From an uncultured Lachnospiraceae bacterium (GTDB lineage Bacteria; Bacillota; Clostridia; Lachnospirales; Lachnospiraceae): a stretch of 64,000 nucleotides of DNA. Below are positions 43,077 through 51,142 of this stretch, piece after piece. The DNA lies in contig CACWQH010000002.1 of assembly GCA_902762955.1 (NCBI GenBank), forward strand, positions 37,884-101,883. Direction: 5' to 3'. Each line of letters opens with the position of its first letter. The first letter of the stretch is position 1. The notes under the pieces were generated by a model that saw nothing but the letters and a program-made list of their open reading frames with translations, was not told the DNA's origin and did not search any database. The translations under genes were made by a program, and so were the position numbers.

Positions 43077-44864
43077 TTATTGCTTATTCTTCAAAGTATC
43101 TGTTATCTCCTCAAGCTTTCTCTCATCAAGGATATACTTCTTTCTGAAAAGTATGATTGCGATAATCATTCCAAATATAGGAAGAAGTGTCATGGTAAGT
43201 CTTAAGATAAGAAGTGAGCTTCCGCCTACTGCAGTCTTTGCAGCACCTACAGTAGTTGTATCGTTACTTAAGTTACTTATGCTAAGGCAGATAGAAGCAA
43301 CAAGTGCAGCTATACCTGATGCAAGCTTAACCACGAAGGTCTGCATTGAAAAGATTACGCTCTCATCACGTCTGCCGTTTTTAAGCTCACCGTAATCAAC
43401 GGTATTAGCCAGGAAGATTGTAACAAGTACATTAAGTATACCAACTGCTGCCATTATGAAAAATCCCGGTATAAGGAACGGATATACACTGCTTGTGCCT
43501 GAAAGTGCCATTACAAGAAGTACTATATAACCGGATATTGAAGCGATAACAGCTATATTAAATATCTTAATTGTAGTAAAGAATTTACGAAGGAGCGGGA
43601 ACATTATCATCATCGCAAGTATCTGTATAGCACCCGCAAATGTATTGAATAATGTATAATTTCCCTGCCAGTTCGAACCTGCAAGATCATACTTAAAGAA
43701 GTAAATCAAAAGGTTCGAAGTAATGTAAGTCGCAACATTTATAAGAACTATGGTTATAACTATTGTCATAGCCTGGTCGTTTTGGATAAGTGCCTTAAAC
43801 ATCTCGCCTATACCTGCTGTCTGCATATCTGCTGTTGATTTCTCCTTGATACCAAGGCAGGTAATAACTATAAATACTACAAAGATTATAGCTACTATAA
43901 GTGAGAAATATTTGAAACCGTATCTCTCAACCTCCTTGGTTGAAGTAAACTCGCCGGTAAGACTTGAAAGTCCACCGTCCTTATCAAGCTTTGCATATAA
44001 TTCAGAATCTACATAAACCTTAAGCTCTGTATAGGTTGAACCCTCCTTAAGTCCGGTTTCAAGAATTGATGTTGAATTATCAGCATCGAGCTTTACATCA
44101 TCAAAATTAAGCTCATACTTTGAATTGCTTCCGGTATATTTTAAAGTTTTGTCTTCAGTACTCTCAAATAAATCCTTAAACTCATCACTGTTTGCGGTTA
44201 CGGAAATAACGATACCGTCTGTAATGCTTATTTCATTTCCGGTTGCAGCATCCTGGTCATCTATCTCGATTATATTTACCGATACGCCGCCAACCTCTGA
44301 GCTGTACTGCATAGTCATCTTATCAGTATTCTTATCGGACACTGCGGTACCGATTGCAGTCACTGCCATAACAGTGATTATAGTAACAATTGCCGACCCC
44401 ACACCGGCACAGCTTCTTGCAAGTGCGGAAAGCCCTTCACGTTCCTTACCGCCCTCTGTGAATGCAGGAATCATTGACCAGTAAGGTATATCCATCATAG
44501 TATAGGTAACACCCCAGAGGATATAGGTTACTGCCGCATATGCTACAAGTCCGCTTCCGTTAAGTGACGGTGGTGCGGAAAACATCAGGAACAGAATTAC
44601 TGCATTAGTAATTGTACCGATCAAGAGCCATGGTCTGAACTTGCCCCATCTCGTCTTTGTCTTTGCAACAACTATACCCATAATCGGATCATTAAATGCA
44701 TCAAATATTCTTGCTACTAGGAGGATAACACCCATCGCAATCGCACTTACTCCGAGGATATCCTGATAATAATACAGTATATAGCTTGCAGAAAGCATAT
44801 AGACCATATCTTTTCCTACGGCACCAAGACCGTAAGCAACTTTTTCCTTAGCTGTTAATCTCAT
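43077..44864 (-). CDS. GPH-family sugar/cation symporter with an extra extracytoplasmic domain
   Basis: This 595-aa transporter has the family blocks YYYQDILGVSAIAMG, ARIFDAFNDPIMGIVVAKTKTRWGKFRPW and EREGLSALAR of the glycoside-pentoside-hexuronide family. Usual members have about 450-500 residues. Here about 140 hydrophilic residues (about 176-316, with VDSELYAKLDKDGG) interrupt the helices after TM5, probably facing outward. There is no C-terminal EIIA domain as in LacS. It is encoded between GH2 and GH36 glycosidases, so alpha- or beta-galactosides are the likely cargo. Confidence 0.9.
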   Translation of the reverse strand: MRLTAKEKVAYGLGAVGKDMVYMLSASYILYYYQDILGVSAIAMGVILLVARIFDAFNDPIMGIVVAKTKTRWGKFRPWLLIGTITNAVILFLMFSAPPSLNGSGLVAYAAVTYILWGVTYTMMDIPYWSMIPAFTEGGKEREGLSALARSCAGVGSAIVTIITVMAVTAIGTAVSDKNTDKMTMQYSSEVGGVSVNIIEIDDQDAATGNEISITDGIVISVTANSDEFKDLFESTEDKTLKYTGSNSKYELNFDDVKLDADNSTSILETGLKEGSTYTELKVYVDSELYAKLDKDGGLSSLTGEFTSTKEVERYGFKYFSLIVAIIFVVFIVITCLGIKEKSTADMQTAGIGEMFKALIQNDQAMTIVITIVLINVATYITSNLLIYFFKYDLAGSNWQGNYTLFNTFAGAIQILAMMIMFPLLRKFFTTIKIFNIAVIASISGYIVLLVMALSGTSSVYPFLIPGFFIMAAVGILNVLVTIFLANTVDYGELKNGRRDESVIFSMQTFVVKLASGIAALVASICLSISNLSNDTTTVGAAKTAVGGSSLLILRLTMTLLPIFGMIIAIILFRKKYILDERKLEEITDTLKNKQ

Positions 44865-44892
44865 CTTATCTCTTCCTTTCTTCTTTTACTCC

Positions 44893-44979
44893 GGTTCTTG
44901 TATACACATTTTCAAGTACACGCATGGCACGCTGCCGCTTAACGCCATGCTTAGCACTTAAAATGTGTATGCAAGAACC
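44893..44979. repeat. Strong hairpin between GH2 and transporter genes
   Basis: GGTTCTTG(T)ATACACATTTT pairs with AAAATGTGTAT(G)CAAGAACC, and inside it GCATGGC (44922-44928) pairs with GCCATGC (44944-44950). No T-run follows. It may be a processing or stability element within the operon or a third, shorter member of the hairpin family. Without shared sequence the latter is uncertain. Confidence 0.6.
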
Positions 44980-45013
44980 TCCTCGATATAATATACTTAA
45001 ATGAATCGCTAAT

Positions 45014-47443
45014 CTAAATATTAATTGTGAATTCTATGTCAACTGTCTTAGCCTGCGGTGCCTTAACCTTAAGCTTTGCCTTACCGGCTTTTCCGAGAGT
45101 TTTAATATATGTTCCTCCCATACCACCGGAAAGTGCGACTGTCTTTGGTCCGATTATCTCTGCATCGCCCTTAACATCAAAGGTTACCACATCATTGAAG
45201 TAAGGTAAGATATTGCCAAATTCATCTACTGCCTTAACTCTTACGGCTGCTACATCATAGCTATGCTCCTCACATAAATCTGTATGGTCACAGGTAACCT
45301 CAAGTGAAACCTTGGTCATAGCCTTTCTTTCGATTGTCTTTACAATCTCGCCATCCTTTATCGCCTCAAATTTGTAAACTGTCGACTCACCGCCCCAGTT
45401 ACCGATGTACTTTCCGTAGAGATCTACTGCCTGCTGCTGGGTCATATGGTATTTGAGCATAAGCTTTCCTGCCTTAAGGTACATGGCCTTGGTAAGTCCG
45501 TAAAGTCCAACCTTGGCAGTTGCATTTAAAAGAGCCTTAACATCCTCGGCCTGCTTATGAGGCATACCGGTTTCTTCCTCCAAAGCGCTACCGATAAAAT
45601 CATCTATGCGGATAGGCACATGCTTTAAATTCTTATATGGAGAATTCTCCGAAGTGTATTCCTTTATAAATTTATCATTTTTATACATCTTAACACTGTC
45701 AGCGTTTGTGAAAATGTATATATCACCCATATTTCCGCCCGGATGCTCACCTATATCCATGGTTGAACTAACCTCAAGTACAGGTGTCTCATCCTGCTGG
45801 CTTGCATAAACTGCCGATGCAAGCTTTGGATTACGGAACATATCCATAACACCATGATAGCAGATTCTGTCGCCGCTTCCGAAATCCTTGTGGGTATTGT
45901 AATCAAACATACACCATCCGAAGCTTCCTGTTATATCCTCCTGACCTGCTACCTCATCAAGTACATTTGCATGTCTTAATGCATGCTCAAGTCTGTGCTC
46001 CTCCCAGTCAAACGGCTTTGTCGGATACATATGTCCGTTATACTCACTTATAAGATAAGGCTTGCTCATATCGGAGGTTACATCCTTCTTTGCATCACAG
46101 CCCTTGTGCTTGCCATCATGTAAGAAATCGTTGTAGGTAAATACATCCTCCTGGAAGATCCCCTTCTTGTAGCAGCGTACACCGCCTGTCTGTCTGGTTG
46201 GATCGAGCTTATGAGCCTCCTCATTGGTTCTTGCATAAAACTCCTCGTCATCCTTTGACTCATTTATTCTTACACCCCAGATAATGATTGAGGTATGATT
46301 TCTGTACTGCTTAATCATGTCCTTTACATTTTCCACAGCCTGATTCTTCCACTCTTCATCTCCTATATGCTGCCAGCCCGGGAACTCCGTAAATACCATA
46401 AGTCCTATCTCATCGCATCTGTCAAGGAAATAATGTGACTGCGGATAATGTGAGGTACGAACCGCATTTACTCCAAGTTCGTTTTTAAGAATATCCGCAT
46501 CATTTACCTGCATGGACTTAGGCATCGCATATCCTACATAAGGATAGCACTGATGTCTGTTAAGTCCCCTTATCTTTATCTTTCTGCCGTTTAAATAAAA
46601 TCCGTCATTCTTAAATATTGCCTTTCTATATCCAAATGTCACAAGCTTTTCATCTATTACTTCACCGTTTTCAATAAGCTCAGTCTTAAGCTCATAAAGC
46701 GCCGGATTATTTATATCCCAAAGGCAAACCTCACCGGTCTGGTAAGCTGTTTCTTCTACATTTTCTATATCAGTTATTATGAGCTCTCCAACTTCCTTAA
46801 ATTCTGTCTCACCCTTTTTTTTGATGTACTGCTTAAGCCTTTGTCCTGCCTTTGCATTTACAATTGTATAATCTGAACAAACTGCTGATTTCTTGGTTAT
46901 ATCTGCTGCAAGCTCCTCTGAATAGCTTGGTGTAGCAATCTTAGTTGTAACAAATATATCCTCTATATAACTATTATTCTTTATATCAATATATACATCT
47001 CTGTAGATACCGCCATAGGTCATGTAATCAACCACATATCCAAACGGAGGTACATTTAAGGTTTCATTGCTGTCAACCTTTACCACAAGCTTATTGGTCT
47101 TGCCATATATAAACTCCTTACTTATATCCAGTGTAAATGCTGTGTATCCGCAGCTGTGCTTTCCTATCTCCTTACCGTTAAGGTAAACCGTACTCTCATG
47201 TGCCGCACCGTCTATGGTAAGTAATACCGTCTTTCCTTCCCATGCCTTATCTGCCTCAAGTTCCTTTACATATCCACTTACCATCTGGTAAATGTGTTCA
47301 TCAAAATAATGAAACGGTGTCTCCTTGCAGGTATGTGGGAGACGTACTGTCTCAAGCTTTGCCACGTCATAATCCTCTGCAAGCAGGTCCTCGTTAAAAT
47401 CACCGGTAAATTTCCAATCATCATTGATATAAATTCTTGACAT
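45014..47443 (-). CDS. GH2 glycoside hydrolase (beta-galactosidase type)
   Basis: This 809-aa enzyme has an N-terminal jelly-roll (residues 1-150), Ig-like domains, and a TIM barrel with GLNRHQCYPYVG, TSHYPQSHYFLDRCDE, the acid/base Glu in IWGVRINES and the nucleophile Glu in LISEYNGH, followed by C-terminal Ig-like modules. No signal peptide, so it acts on imported sugar. beta-galactosidase is most likely; other GH2 activities cannot be excluded. A TetR-type regulator gene lies directly upstream. Confidence 0.92.
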   Translation of the reverse strand: MSRIYINDDWKFTGDFNEDLLAEDYDVAKLETVRLPHTCKETPFHYFDEHIYQMVSGYVKELEADKAWEGKTVLLTIDGAAHESTVYLNGKEIGKHSCGYTAFTLDISKEFIYGKTNKLVVKVDSNETLNVPPFGYVVDYMTYGGIYRDVYIDIKNNSYIEDIFVTTKIATPSYSEELAADITKKSAVCSDYTIVNAKAGQRLKQYIKKKGETEFKEVGELIITDIENVEETAYQTGEVCLWDINNPALYELKTELIENGEVIDEKLVTFGYRKAIFKNDGFYLNGRKIKIRGLNRHQCYPYVGYAMPKSMQVNDADILKNELGVNAVRTSHYPQSHYFLDRCDEIGLMVFTEFPGWQHIGDEEWKNQAVENVKDMIKQYRNHTSIIIWGVRINESKDDEEFYARTNEEAHKLDPTRQTGGVRCYKKGIFQEDVFTYNDFLHDGKHKGCDAKKDVTSDMSKPYLISEYNGHMYPTKPFDWEEHRLEHALRHANVLDEVAGQEDITGSFGWCMFDYNTHKDFGSGDRICYHGVMDMFRNPKLASAVYASQQDETPVLEVSSTMDIGEHPGGNMGDIYIFTNADSVKMYKNDKFIKEYTSENSPYKNLKHVPIRIDDFIGSALEEETGMPHKQAEDVKALLNATAKVGLYGLTKAMYLKAGKLMLKYHMTQQQAVDLYGKYIGNWGGESTVYKFEAIKDGEIVKTIERKAMTKVSLEVTCDHTDLCEEHSYDVAAVRVKAVDEFGNILPYFNDVVTFDVKGDAEIIGPKTVALSGGMGGTYIKTLGKAGKAKLKVKAPQAKTVDIEFTINI

Positions 47444-47458
47444 TCTGTAAACCTCCTA

Positions 47459-48016
47459 TTATTTTTCTAAACCCTTCATAATAATATCCACAACCTCATT
47501 TAATGCATCCTGATAGGTTATCTTATTTTTAAGTAACACATCCCGGTTGTAAAACTGCTCCCATGATGCCTCAAGCATCATCTTAACTATGCTTATATTT
47601 ACCTGTCTTATGCTTCCTTCTTTAATTCCTCTTTCGATCAGCTCTATCGTGCTTTCCCATCCGGTTTCAAGCCTATGTGCCACATGCCTGTATATGTTTG
47701 GATATTTATCTCTAAGCTGATATAAGTTTTCGTAATTTACATCCTTATACCCATCCGGCATAACCGTCAGTACCGCTCTTAGTTTATCTACGGTTCCCAG
47801 TGACATATCCCTAAGAATTCTCTCCTCGCCCTCCTTTGCCGCATCAAATAAATAATCAACTGCTGCAAGTGAAAGTTCTTCCTTATCTTTAAAGATTGTA
47901 TAAATGGTTTTTTTGCTCATCGAAAGCTCTTTTGCAATATCGTCCATGGTAAACTTCAGCCCTTTTTGGTTAAATGCCTTTATCGCGGCCTCCAAAACAG
48001 CCTCTCTTACCTCCAT
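47459..48016 (-). CDS. TetR/AcrR-family regulator
   Basis: The ATG at 48016 is preferred over an upstream GTG that overlaps the ribosome site, giving 185 aa. The N-terminal helix-turn-helix is FTMDDIAKELSMSKKTIYTIFKDKEEL and the rest is a helical ligand-binding domain. It is 16 bp upstream of the GH2 gene in the same direction and probably represses the operon and itself through the two palindromes upstream. The ligand is unknown. Confidence 0.9.
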   Translation of the reverse strand: MEVREAVLEAAIKAFNQKGLKFTMDDIAKELSMSKKTIYTIFKDKEELSLAAVDYLFDAAKEGEERILRDMSLGTVDKLRAVLTVMPDGYKDVNYENLYQLRDKYPNIYRHVAHRLETGWESTIELIERGIKEGSIRQVNISIVKMMLEASWEQFYNRDVLLKNKITYQDALNEVVDIIMKGLEK

Positions 48017-48089
48017 AACCGCTATCACCTCAATTCTTTTGGGAAATTCTTCTTTGTGTGTAATTATTTATATTTTCTTATACGTCCTC

Positions 48090-48176
48090 GGAAACTAAAT
48101 TTGTTCTTTCAGTTTCCTCAATTGTAACATCTATATGGAGTTCACACAAGAAACTAATTCCACAAAAAAAGTTTCC
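48090..48176. promoter_or_regulatory. Twin inverted repeats, probable TetR-type operators
   Basis: GGAAACT-N14-AGTTTCC (48090-48117) and GAAACT-N14-AGTTTCC (48150-48176) lie 59 bp apart, centre to centre, between the TetR gene and the divergent lipoprotein gene. The identical arms and spacing point to one dimeric regulator, most simply the adjacent TetR protein. Confidence 0.75.
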
Positions 48177-48231
48177 AATCGTTGTGCAATTTGACGAATT
48201 TACATAAATTCTTTTAAAATAATTTGATTAT

Positions 48232-48260
48232 TTGCACAAATTGATATAAGGTGCTATAAT
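48232..48260 (+). promoter_or_regulatory. Promoter of the lipoprotein gene
   Basis: TTGCAC (48232-48237), a 17-bp spacer and TATAAT (48255-48260) lie 34 bp before the start codon; GGGGAG gives the ribosome site. Confidence 0.75.
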
Positions 48261-48294
48261 TACGAAGAAAATATATAAAGGGGAGAATCCAAAT

Positions 48295-48696
48295 ATGGAA
48301 AGATTAAGAAAAAATTATTTTATTTTAGTTGTATTTTTACTTATTGTTATGTGCATCATCGGTGCATGCGGTAAAAAAGAAAACTCCGATGAAATTTCAA
48401 TCACGTCCAATTGGAAGTTGGTCAGCTTTACTGTAAATGGAGAGAAAACAGAAGTAAAAGATGGCTTTGACTCATCCTTATATCCTACATTTAGTTGTCC
48501 GGATGGAGTTAATTGTGTGGTTTCAAATGGAAAAGAAGGTCATCACGGCACTATCGAAGAAGTGGACGGCAAATACATGATTACCTTTGACGGATCATCC
48601 ATAGTAGGCATGGAAGGAACCATATCAGGTAATACGTTGACTCTGGTAAATCCAAAAGGGACAGTTGAAATGGTATTTACTACAGAAGAAAAATGA
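48295..48696 (+). CDS. Small lipoprotein
   Basis: This 133-aa protein has a lipoprotein signal peptide ending in IIGAC (Cys25). The mature domain is beta-rich (NWKLVSFTVNGEKTEVKDG, GTISGNTLTLVN) like lipocalin-type or DUF5640-type small lipoproteins; no function can be given. It is divergently transcribed from the TetR gene and could share its operators. It is closed by a terminator that also serves the opposing MIF-like gene. Confidence 0.8.
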   Translation: MERLRKNYFILVVFLLIVMCIIGACGKKENSDEISITSNWKLVSFTVNGEKTEVKDGFDSSLYPTFSCPDGVNCVVSNGKEGHHGTIEEVDGKYMITFDGSSIVGMEGTISGNTLTLVNPKGTVEMVFTTEEK

Positions 48697-48716
48697 TATT
48701 TATAATTTTAAAAGCA

Positions 48717-48750
48717 AAAAACGATGCACCGCTTGAAGTGCATCGTTTTT
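48717..48750. terminator. Bidirectional terminator
   Basis: ACGATGCAC (48721-48729) and GTGCATCGT (48738-48746) form a 9-bp stem, with A-run before and T-run after. It separates the convergent lipoprotein and MIF-like genes. Confidence 0.9.
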
Positions 48751-48758
48751 ATACTTAA

Positions 48759-49100
48759 CTAGAAGTTTCCGCCGTTCCAGCCCCAATCCTTTGTGCTTAT
48801 GTAAGAAACATACACATTTCTTGCCGGTATATCCAGCTCTTCCTCAAATATATTGCATATCGCAGCTGTAAGTCTGTCATACGCATCCGAAGAAGCATTT
48901 CCGAAAATTCTCACTGCAACATAAGCTCCCTTTTCAAGCTTATTTCCCGCCATGTATAAGCTATACTCATCCTCAAATCCAACCATTAGAAAGCTTTCAG
49001 GCTTTCCGATGATGGATATTTCTTTTCCCAATCTTGATTTGATAATCTCTCTTTTTTCTTCCGATACCTTAAGTGTTATCTTTGAATCAATAAATGGCAT
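48759..49100 (-). CDS. MIF/phenylpyruvate tautomerase-like protein
   Basis: This 113-aa protein fits the macrophage migration inhibitory factor family: Pro2 directly after Met as catalytic base, MVGFEDEYSLYMAG, RLTAAICNIFEEELDIPARNVYVSY and a C-terminal NGGNF. The length fits the family (about 115). The bacterial substrate is unknown. GGAGG precedes the ATG. Confidence 0.88.
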   Translation of the reverse strand: MPFIDSKITLKVSEEKREIIKSRLGKEISIIGKPESFLMVGFEDEYSLYMAGNKLEKGAYVAVRIFGNASSDAYDRLTAAICNIFEEELDIPARNVYVSYISTKDWGWNGGNF

Positions 49101-49120
49101 GGTTTTGCCCTCCTTTTTAA

Positions 49121-49828
49121 TTAATCATCATTAAACATTGACAATTGTTTATTTTCATCCCTTTCGGGAAGATTTTTATAAAATTCAAGAAGTGAATCAT
49201 TATCTCTAATAATAAAAGCTTCTTTTTTCCCTTCAATAATTGCATTTCCCGATGCATTATTTACAAGCAAAGCAGAATATGCAGCCAATCTCCGATACTG
49301 TCTTAATGCAAATTCTACGGTATGCATAGTACCACCATTTTCAGTCGTCTCAATTACGATAACGCCCTGACTTACACCACTTTGCAAACGATCCCTTTCA
49401 ACAAAAGTGTATTTTTGAGGTTTCATATAAGAGACGTACTCACTGATTATACATCCTCCGGTCTCAACAATTCTTTCAGCTAGTTTTTCATTTTGTTTCG
49501 GATAAATACTATTAAGCCCTCCCGGCAAAAAGACTGCACACTTACCGTTTTTATCAAGCGCACCAAGTAAGGCTTCCGTATCACAACCATATGCAAGTCC
49601 GTTCACAATAACATATCCCATTTCAGCGGCCATAATTCCAGCATTATACGCCAATTTTCTACCTTCATCAGAACAATCTCTGCTTCCAATTATTGCTACG
49701 CTTTTTTTATTATTCAATATATCAATATCACCAATATAATATAAGCAATCCGGTTTTTTTGATATATCATTTAACGCTTTTGGATAATGTGCGTCTGAAG
49801 GAATACATTTTTTTATTTCATAAATCAT
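49121..49828 (-). CDS. DprA-like SLOG-domain protein
   Basis: The ATG at 49828 after GAGGAAAAGAG gives 235 aa; the longer frame overlaps the upstream gene. It has the DprA Rossmann core: AIIGSRDCSDEG, VNGLAYGCDTEALLGAL, FLPGGLNSIYPKQN, IISEY and ERDRLQSGVSQGVIVIET, then GGTMHTVEFA. The typical DprA RNR motif is RDR here, and the N-terminal SAM-like and C-terminal winged-helix domains are missing. It follows a short phosphoribosyltransferase-like gene by 10 bp. More likely a nucleotide-binding sensor than a transformation protein. Confidence 0.85.
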   Translation of the reverse strand: MIYEIKKCIPSDAHYPKALNDISKKPDCLYYIGDIDILNNKKSVAIIGSRDCSDEGRKLAYNAGIMAAEMGYVIVNGLAYGCDTEALLGALDKNGKCAVFLPGGLNSIYPKQNEKLAERIVETGGCIISEYVSYMKPQKYTFVERDRLQSGVSQGVIVIETTENGGTMHTVEFALRQYRRLAAYSALLVNNASGNAIIEGKKEAFIIRDNDSLLEFYKNLPERDENKQLSMFNDD

Positions 49829-49838
49829 ACTCTTTTCC

Positions 49839-50141
49839 TCAAATCGATTTGCCCAAAGCAAACATTTCGACCTTCTGGGCTCCCTTTTCCAAAAGGATTT
49901 CCCTACAAGCATATAAGGAATTACCGGTAGTAGTGACATCACTGCATATTTCCGGATCCAATAAATTATAAAAATATTGAATAGCACTTTGTTTACCTTC
50001 TTTTAAGTCAAGTATTCTTCCACTGAAAATATCAAATAAAGGATTTTTTATCTTACGTTCTTTATCAAGCCAGTACTTATGATAATTACTATAGACTATT
50101 ATTTCTCCTGTGTCATTCCATAAAGGATTACTAAATACCAT
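49839..50141 (-). CDS. Short phosphoribosyltransferase-like (ComF-type) protein
   Basis: This 100-aa protein has a perfect AGGAGG site. The C-terminal part SDVTTTGNSLYACREILLEKGAQ is a PRPP-binding loop of type I phosphoribosyltransferases, with Ser in place of the first of two acidic residues. At 100 aa it lacks most of the fold (normally 170-240 aa). The N-terminal part (GRILDLKEGKQSAIQYFY) runs straight into the PRPP loop, as if an internal in-frame segment had been deleted. It is coupled to the DprA-like gene. It may be inactive as an enzyme. Confidence 0.65.
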   Translation of the reverse strand: MVFSNPLWNDTGEIIVYSNYHKYWLDKERKIKNPLFDIFSGRILDLKEGKQSAIQYFYNLLDPEICSDVTTTGNSLYACREILLEKGAQKVEMFALGKSI

Positions 50142-50160
50142 CGTGGTTCCTCCTTTCTAT

Positions 50161-50176
50161 ATGAACACATGTTCAT
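50161..50176 (-). promoter_or_regulatory. GAAC-N4-GTTC palindrome upstream of the PRTase/DprA pair
   Basis: ATGAACACATGTTCAT is a perfect palindrome. Its core GAACACATGTTC fits the Gram-positive LexA (SOS) box GAACRNRYGTTC exactly. It also resembles ArsR-type operators such as TGAAC-N4-GTTCA at 8588. No other SOS gene is near. LexA is the better fit by consensus, but unproven. Confidence 0.55.
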
Positions 50177-50250
50177 TATATATTTATTTTATATTAATTT
50201 CAATATATAAGAAAATTTTTTTCATATTTATAGTTATACTTTTTATTTAA

Positions 50251-50279
50251 TTGCCTTAACCTAACATTTATTATATAAT
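50251..50279 (+). promoter_or_regulatory. Promoter of the membrane protein gene
   Basis: TTGCCT (50251-50256), a 17-bp spacer and TATAAT (50274-50279) lie 49 bp before the start codon. Confidence 0.65.
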
Positions 50280-50328
50280 GAAATAGATAAACACAGTTTT
50301 AATACTATCATTTTCGAAAGGAAAAACT

Positions 50329-51054
50329 ATGAGCACATCCAATACAAACGAAAACAAAAAACCCCTCGGTGCAAGACTTGGTGAAGGCTTTTTCTGCATC
50401 TTTTATCTTATATTTGTTTTTACGGCTGCTATCATCCTAAGAAGTAAAGGAATAAATGCATCCTCCGATACAGCCAAATACAGATACGGGCTCGGAATGA
50501 TGATGGCACTGATTCTCGGCTGCGGAGATGCCTTTCATCTTATCCCAAGAATTATAGTAAATTTTAAAGGCAGCTTAAAGCATCAGGAAATATTTTTAGG
50601 TGCCGGCAATCTTATCTCATCAATTTCCATGACGATATACTATATTGTTATGGTAGTCATGTGCGACACAATCGTTACGGGTGATTACAATTATGAAATT
50701 AATCATGAAATCGAGCTAGCCATAATAATTCTTGCAATAATCAGAATATTCCTCTGCCTCTTTCCTCAAAATAAATGGTTCAAAAAGGAAGGCAGTAAAA
50801 TTTGGGCAATTATACGAAATGTACCCTTTGCCATAATCGGTATTCTAATGATTATACTTTTAATTAAGGCTGCCGGTATAACAACCATATATTCTAAAGT
50901 ATTTTACATCCAGTTAGCCATAAGTGTCTTCTTAAGCTTCGCCTTTTATCTTCCTGTAGCCATATGGGGAAGAGAAAAGCCAAAGCTTGGCATGCTTATG
51001 ATACCTAAAACCATATGCTATATATGGATGCTGCTTGTGATATTATTGGTATAA
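50329..51054 (+). CDS. Seven-helix membrane protein of unknown function
   Basis: This 241-aa protein has seven predicted membrane helices (for example FFCIFYLIFVFTAAIIL, YGLGMMMALILGCGDAFHLIP, ICYIWMLLVILLV) and no recognised domain. It is one of the few plus-strand genes. GAAAGGAAA precedes the ATG. It is closed by a bidirectional terminator shared with truA. Confidence 0.75.
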   Translation: MSTSNTNENKKPLGARLGEGFFCIFYLIFVFTAAIILRSKGINASSDTAKYRYGLGMMMALILGCGDAFHLIPRIIVNFKGSLKHQEIFLGAGNLISSISMTIYYIVMVVMCDTIVTGDYNYEINHEIELAIIILAIIRIFLCLFPQNKWFKKEGSKIWAIIRNVPFAIIGILMIILLIKAAGITTIYSKVFYIQLAISVFLSFAFYLPVAIWGREKPKLGMLMIPKTICYIWMLLVILLV

Positions 51055-51084
51055 GCATATAGCTCCTAACATATACATAAAAAT

Positions 51085-51127
51085 AAAGCAGCTTTGACAA
51101 TGCAGATTGCATTGCAAAAGCTGCTTT
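51085..51127. terminator. Bidirectional terminator between the membrane protein gene and truA
   Basis: AAAGCAGCTT (51085-51094) and AAGCTGCTTT (51118-51127) form the outer stem, with ATGCA/TGCAT inside. T-runs occur on both sides. Confidence 0.85.
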
Positions 51128-51142
51128 TATAATAATATTTTA

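Noticed and set aside
49829..49987. N-terminal extension of the DprA-like protein
   Set aside because: It runs inside the upstream PRTase-like gene in another frame and has no ribosome site; the internal ATG at 49828 has one.
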